DNA from: Nematostella vectensis
Taxonomy: Eukaryota > Cnidaria > Anthozoa > Actiniaria > Edwardsiidae
Length of the DNA stretch: 64,000 nt
Assembly (NCBI RefSeq): GCF_932526225.1
Contig: NC_064043.1
Span: 8,299,501-8,363,500, forward strand
Reading direction: 5' to 3'
Below the pieces are notes generated by a model. The model made no database searches, was not told the DNA's origin, and saw only the letters and a list, made by a program, of their open reading frames with translations. Both the position numbers and the translations under genes were made by a program. This document shows, piece by piece, positions 35,211-46,453 of the stretch (position 1 is its first letter; each line of letters opens with the position of its first letter).

Positions 35211-38200
35211 ATGGGAAGATCCTCCAAAGATAAAAGAGATATTTATTATCGCTTAGCCAAAGAAGAAGGCTGGCGAGCACGAAGTGCATTCAAGTTGCTG
35301 CAACTCAATGAGGATTTTGACTTGTTTTCTGGTGTTAGTAAAGTCGTAGACCTATGTGCAGCCCCAGGAAGTTGGAGTCAAGTGTTGAGTAGAAAGTTGA
35401 TTGAAGAAAAACAAGATGAGGAGGGAGAAAAACCAAAAATTGTGGCAGTCGACTTGCAAGCTATGGCCCCTCTACCTGGTGTAATACAGATACAAGGAGA
35501 TATCACAAAGGTAGAAATATTACCGATTTGTAAACTTTAAACATAAGTAAGTGTGTCAATACAATTACCAAAGTTGATTTCTCATAATGGACTAGTCAAT
35601 TAAAACCCTGGACCCCCGAGACATAACATGGGTCGAGTGTTGCATAGCTGTCAACTTACCCACATTAGGTGGGTGTCACAAGATTTTGGACCTCATTACA
35701 AGCCTAATTATTGTGAGAATGTTCATACATTCCCTGTATTCGCCCAGGAAGCACGGGTGGCGAAGTGTGTTAGCGCGTCAGCCTCTCACCGCTGTGGCCA
35801 AGGTTCGAATCCTGGGTCAAACTGGGGATTTTTCCGGGTTCCTGCCTTGGTTCGAATTTTTTTTTCACATATTTACTGTACTGTATTTCATGGTGACGGG
35901 GCATGGCCATGAAAGGACCCTTTTGTAACGCTACATTTCTCCAGGGGCGGAGGTTGGAACAGTAACTTTTCGCCAAATGAGTTGGGATTTTTAGCTGGGC
36001 TAGTAATGCAAGCCCTGACAAAGACACTGCCAGTCACATTCTTTGAAAAAAGTGTCCTGATCATGTTGAGGTAGAAAACTAGACCTACCTACCTTATGTT
36101 GGGGCAATGGGGGTAAGGATTGTATCAGCACAATTTCCCCCGGGGACTGGAAACAAATTAAAATGTAATACCACCATATGTTACATTCCCCATTATTTCC
36201 TACAGATCTTGGGACCTGGTTTTTAACTGACTAGGGCATTAAGGTAAAGCAGACTAGGAAGGTGGAAAGTATTTTATAGGGTTGTGGGTCAGGTATTTTG
36301 TGGGGTACTGTTATTTTTGGTTGAAAATCTTTAGACTAGGTAAAGTATTTGGAGCCTTCATGTTTGTGGCCAAGTATATCCTTGGGTCCATTTAGGGCTG
36401 GGACAATGGTACCTTTGAGCCCTAAATGATATTATTATAATGGTATGGAGTTCATTTCAACCTACTTGCAGGTATAGAAACCAGAACCATTGTGTTTATC
36501 AGCACCTGAATAATAAGAATACCCCCAATCAAACCAATAAGCATTAAGCCCCAAATAAACAGAGATGAGAATTATGAGAGTCAATGGGAGTTTCACTCTT
36601 TCTAGCTTTCACAGCAAACAAACAGTCTTTGAGAGTTGGTGAGAGTGGTGAAAGAATCAGCATACCCCACTTTCATGTACACAATTTCGTGCTATTCACA
36701 TGTTTCAGATTTCGGGAAATAATGAGCATAATGTTGAGTTTGGAATTTATAATAATTATTTGAATTCTTGATTTACCACTAAATTGTGAATAACATATTA
36801 ATTAAATTTCACTTTTGATGAAAACTGCTGACTAAAATACTTAACTGTATCAACTCTCATGCAATTTAATGGCATCAACTCTCATCAACTGGCAATTTAA
36901 ATTTTAACAGGTACGAGTGAATGACAGTCAATAAGATTGTGTGAGAGTGCATGGTCAAATGGTGATGAGAGTTGAAACTTTCCATTTGATTGAGGCTTTA
37001 GTCTGTTATGTTTTAACTCTAGACATCAACAGCGAACCAGATTATTAGCCATTTTGAGGGAGAGCACGCAGATCTGGTCATTTGTGATGGTGCTCCTGAT
37101 GTTACGGGACTCCATGACATAGATGAATATATCCAAGGCCAGCTCCTTCTCGCTGCACTCAACATCACAACACATGTACTCAAGCCTGGTGGAAATTTTG
37201 TTGCCAAGATTTTTCGAGGGAAAGATGTGTCTCTTCTGTATGCACAGCTCAAGGTATTTTTTCCAACAGTGACAATCTGCAAGCCCCGTAGTAGCAGGAA
37301 TTCTAGTATTGAGAGTTTTGTGGTTTGTCAAGGCTATGCTCCCCCACAAGGATACAAGCCAACCATGTCAAATCCTCTCTTGGACAGTCATCAAAATCCT
37401 GACTTTAACAGGTAAAGTGTTAAGTCTTTCTGTCAAACTTTCTAATAGCCAAATTCTTTGTTGCGCGACCTGATTGAATCCAAAATTCCTTTCTTTGTTT
37501 GGGAATAGTGCGTAGTCAATCAAACCAAACAATCAAAACCAGACAAAATATTTATTGTAAATATTTAAACATGGTTTTCAAAGACCAGAATTTAGCTATT
37601 TATATGTTACTTGTGAATAATTGTAGGCTACATAATATAGATTCTCAGGTGCAACCTTAGGGAAGGGTCATTATTTAACTGGAGGGGAGGAGAGCTGCTA
37701 TGTTTGGGGGAGGGTTGCAATATTTTGAGTGCCGATTTGGGGAAGGGCCTTAATTTTTAAAATGGGTTAAGGGAGGGCCATATTTTTTTTAACAGGTGTT
37801 CTTATCAATTCCCGAGCCTCCTAATAGTCTAGAATTATAAAATTTTCAGGGGAGAACCCCAGACCCCCTAAATATTAAATAACAAAATGTGATGGGCCTC
37901 TCGCCTGCACTTTCATGACTTCTTTTTGGCTGGCCTTCTACTTGTTTTATCTTTGAAGTTTCAGTTTTTCAAATTTCCGTTCATGTCACTCCCCCACTAA
38001 CTTTCAGATTGGTAGTAAAAAAATATATACAAATAAGAATTCTGGTGGAAAGGAGCTTTAATGATGCAATTTAGCTTTCAATTAACAATAATGAAAAACA
38101 TTTAACTGGGCATTATGCCCCCGGAACCCCCTATTTATATACAATACTATATATTTATATACAATACTATATATTTATATACAATACAATACCCTTTGAA

Positions 38201-39621
38201 TATGGGCTTGAAATCGACACTGCTCCTGACTTGATGATGCTTAAAGGCCAGCTCTGCCGCCCCTTGCATGGGTTGTCTGCTAAGACCCCCTCACACACAT
38301 TATTATTTGGCACAGGGGTCTCCCCTAAGCATGTCCTGTTTTCTCAATATGTCCTCCTCGGACAGTATATTACCGGGTAAAATACTGTACCTGAATAGTT
38401 TTTTCACTACCTTTTGTAAAATAGTGCTCTGAACCCAAAATAGTGCTCAGCGCAATAGAAAACAGCAACATTTAGGCCGTCTCCCAGTTAACAAAATATA
38501 AAGCATTTTTTTTTTCTTGACAAAGTGACCAGTCTAATTTTTAGTACATCACAGCAATGTAGCAAGAGTGCTTATACAATCCATAAAATCTTTTGGTCTT
38601 TTGGTGGTAAGTGCCGTACATAAAGAGTATCCCACAGCTAGACTATAATTTTAATAAAGTGAACTGGTTATTTTAGGGGGTCTCCTCTAAGCATGTCCCA
38701 TTTTCTCAATATTCTGTGAATTGTTTTTTTCAATTCCTTTCGTGAAATAGTGTGAATACGACCTAAAATTTACATGAACAAAGTTAATGGTATTACCTTC
38801 TTTTTGTTCTGGAGGGCCTTAATTTTTGGTCGCCCTTTTGGTGGATGGTCACATTTTTGGGCTTTAAAAGAGGGGGGAGGATCTCAAATTTTGAAACACA
38901 AAAAAAATCAACTTAGCAGCCCCCCCCCCCCCCCCCCCAAATTAATAATGACCCTTCCCTTATTTGGAATAGGTATGTCCTCAAAAACAAAGAAAAAAAT
39001 ATAAACAGCTTGTTTGAGAGACCATTTACTGTTTATAATATTGCAGAAAATTGATAATATTTCAAGATAAAAGTTTCCAAGCAAGGACATTTGTGTCAAG
39101 CACTTCCCAAAGGGTGGCTGTTCAAGGGGGATCAAGGGGAGTAGATAGGATGGATTGGATTTTGTAATATCTAGCCCTTTTTGTATGTTTATTTTCTTGT
39201 TTGTCCACCATCTTTTGCATGGTTACAGGCCAATTGTTAATTTTTAACTCATTATCTACCAATAAGTACATTACATGAAAATGTGTAATGTAACTCCCAT
39301 GAATAAAGCCAAAGAAAAGGATTCTGAATCTGATTGTCTTGCTATGTTATGTATTTCAGCCTTGAAGGTGTGAACCGCATTGTCGTCCCATTCCTGGCTT
39401 GCGGAGATCTCAGTGCTTATGACTCTGACCAGACTTATAAACTAGATGTCCAAGAGGGTAAAGAATACACCTCGCTACCCCCAACACAAGGTCCAATCGA
39501 TCCACCGTACAAGACTGCTTGCTTTTTGAAAAAGAACACAATGCTTGCTTCTCAACAGGCTAGCTGTACAACAACTAGCAGTAGTGAGCTACAGAATACA
39601 GGAAACATTAAGGGTAATTGA
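35211..39621 (+). CDS. FTSJ1: tRNA 2'-O-ribose methyltransferase (TRM7/FTSJ1 family)
   Basis: Exons 35211-35510, 37023-37411 and 39360-39621 (to an in-frame stop) give 316 residues; the family is about 330. The sequence matches animal FTSJ1 throughout: [14 protein letters not shown] (46-59) is the SAM-binding loop, [11 protein letters not shown] (122-132) and FVAKIFRG (159-166) follow. The K-D-K-E catalytic residues are K28, D122, K162 and E197. The enzyme methylates wobble and position-32 riboses in the anticodon loop of several cytosolic tRNAs. A donor at 39614 (G-GTAATT) can instead join exon 3 to 40704-40768, extending the tail to 335 residues; see the separate entry. The start is the first ATG after the divergent promoter. 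Intron 1 contains a SINE and intron 2 a Harbinger-like element. Confidence 0.93.
35745..35930 (+). mobile_element. tRNA-derived SINE in FTSJ1 intron 1
   Basis: A tRNA-like head has an A-box-like TGGCGAAGTGTGTTAGCG (35758-35775) and a perfect B box GGTTCGAATCC (35803-35813), spaced as in a tRNA, followed by a non-tRNA body with a second TTCGAATT and a T run. Clover-leaf pairing is poor, so it is not a functional tRNA. The 3' end is not defined. Confidence 0.6.
37660..38959. mobile_element. Harbinger-like non-autonomous transposon, 1,300 bp
   Basis: Termini GGGAAGGGTCATTATT and AATAATGACCCTTCCC are perfect 16-bp inverted repeats, flanked by TTA at 37657-37659 and 38960-38962. A 3-bp TWA duplication is characteristic of PIF/Harbinger. 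Subterminal parts are also loosely inverted (GGGCCTTAATTTTT near both ends). No transposase frame is present. It sits in FTSJ1 intron 2. Confidence 0.75.
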
Positions 39622-40466
39622 ATATCCAGTTGATACCACCCACACTATTACAGATTATGTCCATACATTATTGTGTCTATAAGTGAGCTACCAATGACAG
39701 TTTTCTGTTTTGTCTAACTCACTCTTAAGTAACAGTTTTCATGTACCCCAAGCCCCCTTGGCTGAAAAAAGTGATTTATTAGAAGTCACTAATTAAAGCG
39801 ACTTATTAGAAGATCATCAAATATCATTTTTCCCTGGGTGCACAGCATATCCTGGGTATTTGATAATATTTTTCTAATCTCAAACCATTGTAAAGACGTT
39901 GCATGAGGGCTTTGGTATTAAGTTAACCCCCATTCCCAATTTTTCCATACAAAATTATAAATTATAAGTTATGAAATAATATATCAGCAAATCCCTTAAA
40001 AGCAAACAGGAAAGTAGGGAGAGGTCTTTCTGGGGAAGGTGGGATTTTTGTGGGTTGAAATCATTGGCTGGTACTGTATTTTTGGTTTCAAAATATTTAC
40101 CACCTGTTGGAATTAAAATATATTTTTTAACATGAAATAGAAGGATGGTGTGTTTTCTATTCAGCTCATGATGATGTGCAGTCATGTTGTTGTAAAAAGT
40201 GTCAGGCAATTTTGGTTGTAGAATTCTGTTTTGGGAAGTCGGTTTCTATTCTCTGTATTATAGGAAACTTTAGGGCTCTGATAAACCCCTGCTAATCACA
40301 TGTTTATGACAGAGTAACCCCCTGGCATTTGGGTATAGGGGTGCTATATGTTATGGGGCTTAAGATCAATCAATTAACTCTTTCATAATCATAGTTGTGT
40401 TTGATTCTTAGTTTTAAAGTTGTAAACAACAGGCTAGAGTATCCCCCACCTTGGATAAAAATGTTT

Positions 40467-40700
40467 GATACCTGGTCTTCTTATTCTAATACAGGCAGTA
40501 CAGGTTAAGCTACTTATACCTACACAATGATTGATACCTGGTCTTCTTATTCTAATACAGAAAGAACAGGTTAAGCTACTTATACCTAAACAATGATTGA
40601 TACCTGGTCTTCTTATTCTAATACAGTACAGGGGTAAGCTAGTTGTACTCACTCCTTGGATAAAAATGTTTGATACCTGGTCTTCTTATTCTCATACAGG
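40467..40700. repeat. Four tandem copies of a splice-acceptor-like unit
   Basis: TGATACCTGGTCTTCTTATTCTAATACAG-type units occur four times (ending near 40494, 40560, 40626 and 40699), each about 65-72 bp. Every unit ends in a pyrimidine-rich stretch plus ACAG, that is a potential 3' splice site. Only the last is followed by an open exon. Confidence 0.8.
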
Positions 40701-40703
40701 CAG

Positions 40704-40768
40704 AACAGGAGTCAGTTAGTTGTAAAGAATACAGTTCGGATGCTGTTAACACAGGCAGCCCATGGTGA
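40704..40768 (+). CDS. FTSJ1: Alternative 3' coding exon of FTSJ1
   Basis: After acceptor GCAG at 40700-40703, the exon continues exon 3 (spliced at 39613) in frame. It adds 20 codons after the joining one: CKEYSSDAVNTGSPW and a TGA at 40766-40768. A donor CATG-GTGAGT at 40765 could splice on to 42711 after CCA-TG, where the next base is A, so the stop would still form. A further segment at 42711-42783 would then be 3'UTR. An AATAAA at 42908-42913 may end the transcript. Confidence 0.4.
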
Positions 40769-41256
40769 GTGCCAGTCAGTAATATGACGACTACCATAAT
40801 CACCATAAGAGAGATATCTCTCCACATTAGTGGTTAGTAAAGCCCTATTTGGGGAGCATAAGTTAACATTTTTTTGTCAGCCATGTTGGATTCTATGTAT
40901 AGAGAGCATAGGCAATAATATTTAGTAAGTACAGCTTTCTTTATCCAGTTCTTCGGCTATTAAATTTAGCAATTTTTTTATAGACACCTAGCTATTAGTC
41001 ATTTTTTAAAGAATGACTGGACCTACCTGTGAATAAAGGAACAGATAAGCTCACTGGCCACTAAATAGAGAGACGTTCGAGGCTCTGGGACCAGGGTAGT
41101 AGAATGTTAAACTGGTATGTTATTCTTACATTAAAAAATATATATATTATAATATATATAGGATTTGGGAATCCTTGGTCTGGTGTCTGAGTGTTCCAAC
41201 AAGGAGAGGTTAATATATGAGTGAAATGAAGATGGGGATAAATCTCATTGTGTATA

Positions 41257-41422
41257 GGTAAAGTTTATTTATTATCCCGAGGGGCACCAAAAATATGGGG
41301 GAAGCGTAAGGGGGGGGGGCACGGAAAATTTTGTTCCTCCTGAAGGGGGGGCCAACTAATTTTATCCATTACTTTTATCGAAATCCTCACGCCCTCCCTC
41401 GGGATAATAAATGAACTTTCCC
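41257..41422. mobile_element. MITE with about 26-bp inverted termini
   Basis: Left GGTAAAGTTTATTTATTATC and right GATAATAAATGAACTTTCCC are inverted with two differences and extend inward to CCCGAGGG. The length is 166 bp with a G-rich centre. ATA or TATA flanks may be the duplication. Located downstream of FTSJ1. Confidence 0.6.
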
Positions 41423-42783
41423 ATATATGGTTTTTTAAAACCATGCATGCACAATACATTGTATCATTAAGTATATACATCATAATATATAGAAATCAAT
41501 TCTCAATGCTCCTCAGATCCTCAACTCTACATCTAAACTTGTAGAAGGGTTATGTAATCTTGCAACCCTATATAATATTATCTGCTCTGCAATCAATGTG
41601 TTTTATTGTGAGTCTGATACATTGATCCAACCAATGGCGTTTCTTGATTCAATCTATGCTATGTAGATTTATTTTGTCTGCATTATTTTTTTAGATTTGT
41701 TTTTCATACTTTAGTAAACATAACAGTCTAGTTTTGATTCATTTTAGATGAATCATAATTTGCATATTCATTGTCTCATCAAGAATTCATAACTGACAGA
41801 ACATAAAAAATATCTTGTTTTTGCATTCATTGTAAGCTCCTAAAAAAATCATTACATTTACCAAATATCATCTTTTTCAACACTGAAACTTTATTATTGA
41901 AAAAAATATTGAAGAAAAAAGAGTGTTGTTTCTTCAAAACACTTAAAAAACTATTTGTTTGGCTTTTATGCACCAGTATATGTGATGCCTACTCTCTAAG
42001 TTGGAAGGTCCCACTATTTTAGCCAAAGGGGTTTCTTTGTAAACATAAAATTCTGGGGAAATGTCTCTATTTTGTAGAGATATGAAATTGTAAATGAACA
42101 TACTTAATAGAGATAATAATCGATTGTCTCCATTAGTTTAAACATTGAAAAGATTACAGTACTACTTATTATTGTAACATTTTCTGCCGGCACATGTCAT
42201 GTGTGTGTCATGCAGTTTAATAAATGTAATAATAAATCTTAAAAATGTACATGTCCCTCAAATAAAACACCAAACAACATGGATTTTTTATATTTTTACT
42301 AACTAACTCTTGTGTTAAATTACTATATCTTAAACATCGGAATGAAATTCTACATGAAATGGAAATGTGGCTGAACTAGATCTGTCATGGTGTCTAAGTG
42401 CCTCTTTACAAATGCAAAGTTTTTATTGATAATAGGCAATTGTAGTTGCCATGTTTGCAGATATGAAATCAGTTGTATACACATCTCTAAAAATATAAGA
42501 GGTATTTGATTTCAGATCTGCAGGCCGTCCTAGGGCTCTACACTTGCTAATAGCAAAGAATATTATAATTTTTGTGATTACAAACAGCTTTTCTTGACTA
42601 AGAAGTTTTTTTAAGATTTGCTTTTCTAAAAAGGAACCTTTTTTTGTCTGTTAAGAATTTTATGTTGCAAATAATGCAATGTCTGAACATTTTGTCTGAC
42701 TTTCTTTTAGAAAACGAAAATTTGAACAAGAACAACAACCAAACTGTGTTACAAGGGAGAACCTGCTATCATTTCTAGTTTGA

Positions 42784-43614
42784 GTCCATATCATAGCTAT
42801 ATCATAGCTATTATTCTTAATGGCTTGGTCAAATTTTGTAGAGCATTTATGCCTTAATGCTTTAGGGGACATGATATTTTACAGAATAACTGTTAACTTT
42901 GTTAACAAATAAAATTGGATATATATATATAAAATGCATATTACATAACCTATAGAGCAAGGTGTCATATTTTTTCCTTTTTCTTTACAAATAATTATAA
43001 TAAAGCAATTTTGAGTTGTTGGAACTCACTGTATCTTTTTAAAGTTTATTCGGAAATTTGCTAAACCAAGACCCATCTCATTCAAATGACCCTTCCCCAG
43101 AAAAAGATCTAACAGTATATGGATGTTCAAAAAATTCAAAAGTGGTTATAAAACAATAAAAACAATTTTAAAGTCAATCTTTGAACTGGAGCATTAGACC
43201 ATGATATGCAAATAAGTCAGGACTCACCGGGGAACAAAGTATGACCTACAAATCCAAAACATTAGCAGACCTTAAACAACCTATTACACGTATTTACTGA
43301 TAGCTTACAATAACTAAAACATTGGGGAACGTAAGGGTAATTGGAGTTGCACTTTGTAGTCTAAAACATGATCTTGGCTTACATTGTAAGCTACCATAAA
43401 GAATCTGTTACCAACATAATAGATATTACTTAATGCTAATTTCCAAGTGTGTATCAGGGTTTGATTTTAGTGCTCAGCTTAAGTAACCTCAAATATTGAA
43501 GGGTAGGCTAGGAAATGAAATTCCTAACTTACTGATTTGTGAAAAAAAATGTTTTGTCCTCTTGCAAATTATACCTTGGGTGTTCAAATCAAGCCCTTTA
43601 AATCTATTAAAAAG
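42784..43614. other. Convergent 3' ends of FTSJ1 and Mastermind
   Basis: AATAAA occurs on the plus strand at 42908-42913 and on the minus strand at 43045-43050, 132 bp apart and pointing toward each other. These plausibly terminate FTSJ1 and Mastermind transcripts. Confidence 0.4.
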
Positions 43615-46219
43615 TCAAACACCTTGGCCTATAATATCCCCTAGTAACTCCAAGTTTGGAATAGAACCAGTGTATGTAGTCTCCAGGTTAGTTAAATTTC
43701 CAGAAGATTGGTCAAGTAGAGAAGTGAGTGATGGTGCTTTTTCCAGAGCAGCTAGAGGAGAAAATGCATTAAACTGTGTATCATTGTTATTATTCCTTGA
43801 GACTGGAACACTACCTGCTTCAGGCATGCCCATGGTTCCATTATAACCACCAACAGTCTTCTGGATGTCTGACCTGTTGGAGTACTTCATGTCCTGTGTG
43901 ACAGACTGGGAATTCAAGTCTCTCATTGCTGACCCGCCATAGGCCATTCCATGATCGGGGTGCTGCTGTTGTATTTGAACTCCTGGAGTTGCCATGGTAG
44001 CATTCACCCGCTGTTGGCCCTGAAGGTGAAGTATTTGATTTGACTGAGGGGCAGTCATATTTGGAGTTCTACTATTGTATGCGTATCCTTGAGCGGGGCC
44101 TCCCTGGCCCTCTATCATAGAAGGGGCTTGTCCAGGCATACCTCTCATCTGGGACATTGGTCCATTGTAACCTTCATGGTTAGCCTGACCATATGCACCT
44201 GCTGGCTGGCTCATAGCACGATGGTACAGAGGGAATGAGTTTCTCCTATTGTACTGGTAGGATCCGCAATTCATATCCCCTTGGGGCTGCTGCTGCTGAG
44301 GCATGGGTCCTTGCTGCTCATTAACTTGGTACTGCTGCATCTGTTGGGCATACTGTTCCTGATTAGGGTACCCCTGTGACATCACTGGCATCGAAAGCTG
44401 CCGCTGAAACTGGTTTCCCCGCATGTTTGGATAACCACTGCTTGAGTAAGCCGGCATGTTTTGCATTGACATGTTATTCACCTGTGGCGGGGCTTGGCTC
44501 ATGACTTGTTGGTTGCCATAAGGGTTGTATGCCTGCTGTTCAGGTATACTTGGGTGTGATAACCTTTGCGACATGTTCTGCTGTGCATTCATCCTATTGT
44601 AAAGTGCCTGCTGTGATGCCTGGGAATGCATCATGCGTTGGTACTGTAAAGAAGCATTACTAGGGAAGCCTGTTGACATGATACTCTGATTTTGGTCCTT
44701 CGACGAGTACATGTTGCCATATTGGTCGGAGGTAGAAGGCGGCATAGGGGGCCGTAACCTCCCTGCCGGTGTAACTTGTGGCATTGTTCCTGTATTGGGC
44801 ACTTGGGCTTGTGATCCTGAGCTGGCAAATCGCATGTCATAGTATTGCATGTTTTGTGCACTATACTGGCTCATATTAGTAGAGTCCTGGTCTGGGTTCT
44901 CAATGAATCCTCTTGCTCTCTGACTCTGCGCTTGCCTCGCTAGTTGCTGCAAGTGCAGGGCTGTGGGTCCAGTAGCCCCTTGTTGTCCTCCAGTGAATTG
45001 GTGTTTTTGGGTAGAAACCGGGTTAGTAAGTGAACTTGGACTCTGTTGGGCTGACCTCGTTTCGCGCGTAACGTTATCCATTTGTCCCGGTTGACTTGGT
45101 CGTTGTAACTGTCTATGCTGTTGTGGCGAAATCTCGTTATTGTTTATCGGGCTACCCTTGTAGCTCTGACTTTGATATTTTCGAAGAACATCCTCGAAAT
45201 CTTTTAATTCCTGTTGTAACCCCTGACCGGCAAAGCCATCATTTGTGTTGTTGTTCTCCGAGGTACGCACTGAGGTATTGCTTATAGATACACCATTAGC
45301 CATTGCTTCATGCGGCGCCCCGGGAACCGAGAGCCGTCCACCATCGCACGAAACCACAATCTGCCGAGGCTCCTGCTTGAACTCACTTGGGGCCTGCTGT
45401 AGGGTATTTGGCGATTGCGATTGCAGTCTAACGTTGTACGCTTCCGTGTTGTTGGTTAAAAGCGGTGAGGAGCGCGAGCCATCGTTGACAAAATGCCCAC
45501 CAGTACTAAGGTTAGGATTCGACAGAGTCTCTATAGAGTCGAGTTGTTGGCTGGATGCGGCCGTGGAGTGTTGGTCATGTTGAGACCCTAAATTCATACC
45601 TTGAAGCTCATGACTCTGCAAGCCAGTATTGCTAAACTCGTCCGTTCTTTGATATTTCGACAGGCTTTCTCTGCCTTGGCCATTTTCTTTATCGTTGTTC
45701 AGTATATTCACCGTGTTACTGAGCCCTTGGTCATATTTCCTCTTTAGAATTTGCTGCTGTAGGGAGAGAAAATGTAAATAAACTTCGGGTGAAAATAAAA
45801 AGCATGTGCTTACACACAACAAAATTCAAACAATCAAACAACTATCAAGAAGACTGCTGGTGAATTGTGTGCATAATTACGAGCGAGTTGCTAGCATGTG
45901 TCTTATTATCGTCTACGATCCGTATACTAACCTGTAGTTTAGCAGTTGTAGACTTCCCTACTTCTGGTCCGTTCGACTGGTGCTCGTTTTTCGCTCCAGC
46001 GTCGTGTAGCTTCATTTTTGGCTGCATCTTTACGGCGCTCCTGTCGATGGCCCGCTGGTGAAGCATCGCTGCATCTTGCCGCACCTGATCTTCTCTTAGT
46101 GCTTGCAGTCGATCCTGCTTGCTTTGGCAAGTATTATGGTGCTCTCGATAGCCCGTTAAACGCACGCGAAGTTTGTCGACAACTACTCGGTGCTTTGGAG
46201 TCATTCCCGTGTCCCCCAT
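43615..46219 (-). CDS. MAML: Mastermind-like Notch transcriptional coactivator
   Basis: Two exons, 46219-45932 and 45756-43615, join in phase 0 to give 809 residues. Residues 8-65 match the Mastermind N-terminal helix: HRVVVDKLRVRLTGYREHHN, then MLHQRAID. In animals this helix binds the groove between Notch intracellular domain and CSL/RBPJ. The remainder is low-complexity, rich in Gln, Asn, Ser, Met and Tyr, with polyQ (QQQQPQG). An amphipathic LKDFEDVLRKY lies in the middle, and the acidic hydrophobic C-terminus is NLELLGDIIGQGV, resembling the DLDDLLG end of vertebrate MAML proteins. It should recruit p300 and CDK8 to Notch target genes in the nucleus. The ATG at 46219 is the first before the conserved helix. 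MAML subtype cannot be assigned. Confidence 0.88.
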
Positions 46220-46445
46220 TTTTGCCGTAGAGCAGCAAGCGTTCTATGGATCGCTAGCAAATCGTTCTCGCTTTGTCGCCTCAACCGGCGACTGGCTTCG
46301 ACGAAAGGGTCGTTAACGTGGCCCTAAAACCCGACACATTAGGTAGAAATCCAAGGGAGCCTCAAACATAGCCAAACTAACGCAGCACATACATACACAC
46401 TATGGAACAACCACTAGTGGCAATGTATCGAGGGTCGCCAACTTA

Positions 46446-46453
46446 TGACGTCA
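46446..46453. promoter_or_regulatory. CRE-like palindrome upstream of Mastermind
   Basis: A perfect TGACGTCA lies 227 bp upstream of the Mastermind ATG. It matches the CREB/ATF consensus; function is inferred from position alone. Confidence 0.3.

Noticed and set aside
42711-42783. Final coding exon of FTSJ1 (KRKFEQEQQ frame)
   Set aside because: The phase needed for this frame would create a TGA at the junction, so the segment is more likely 3'UTR.
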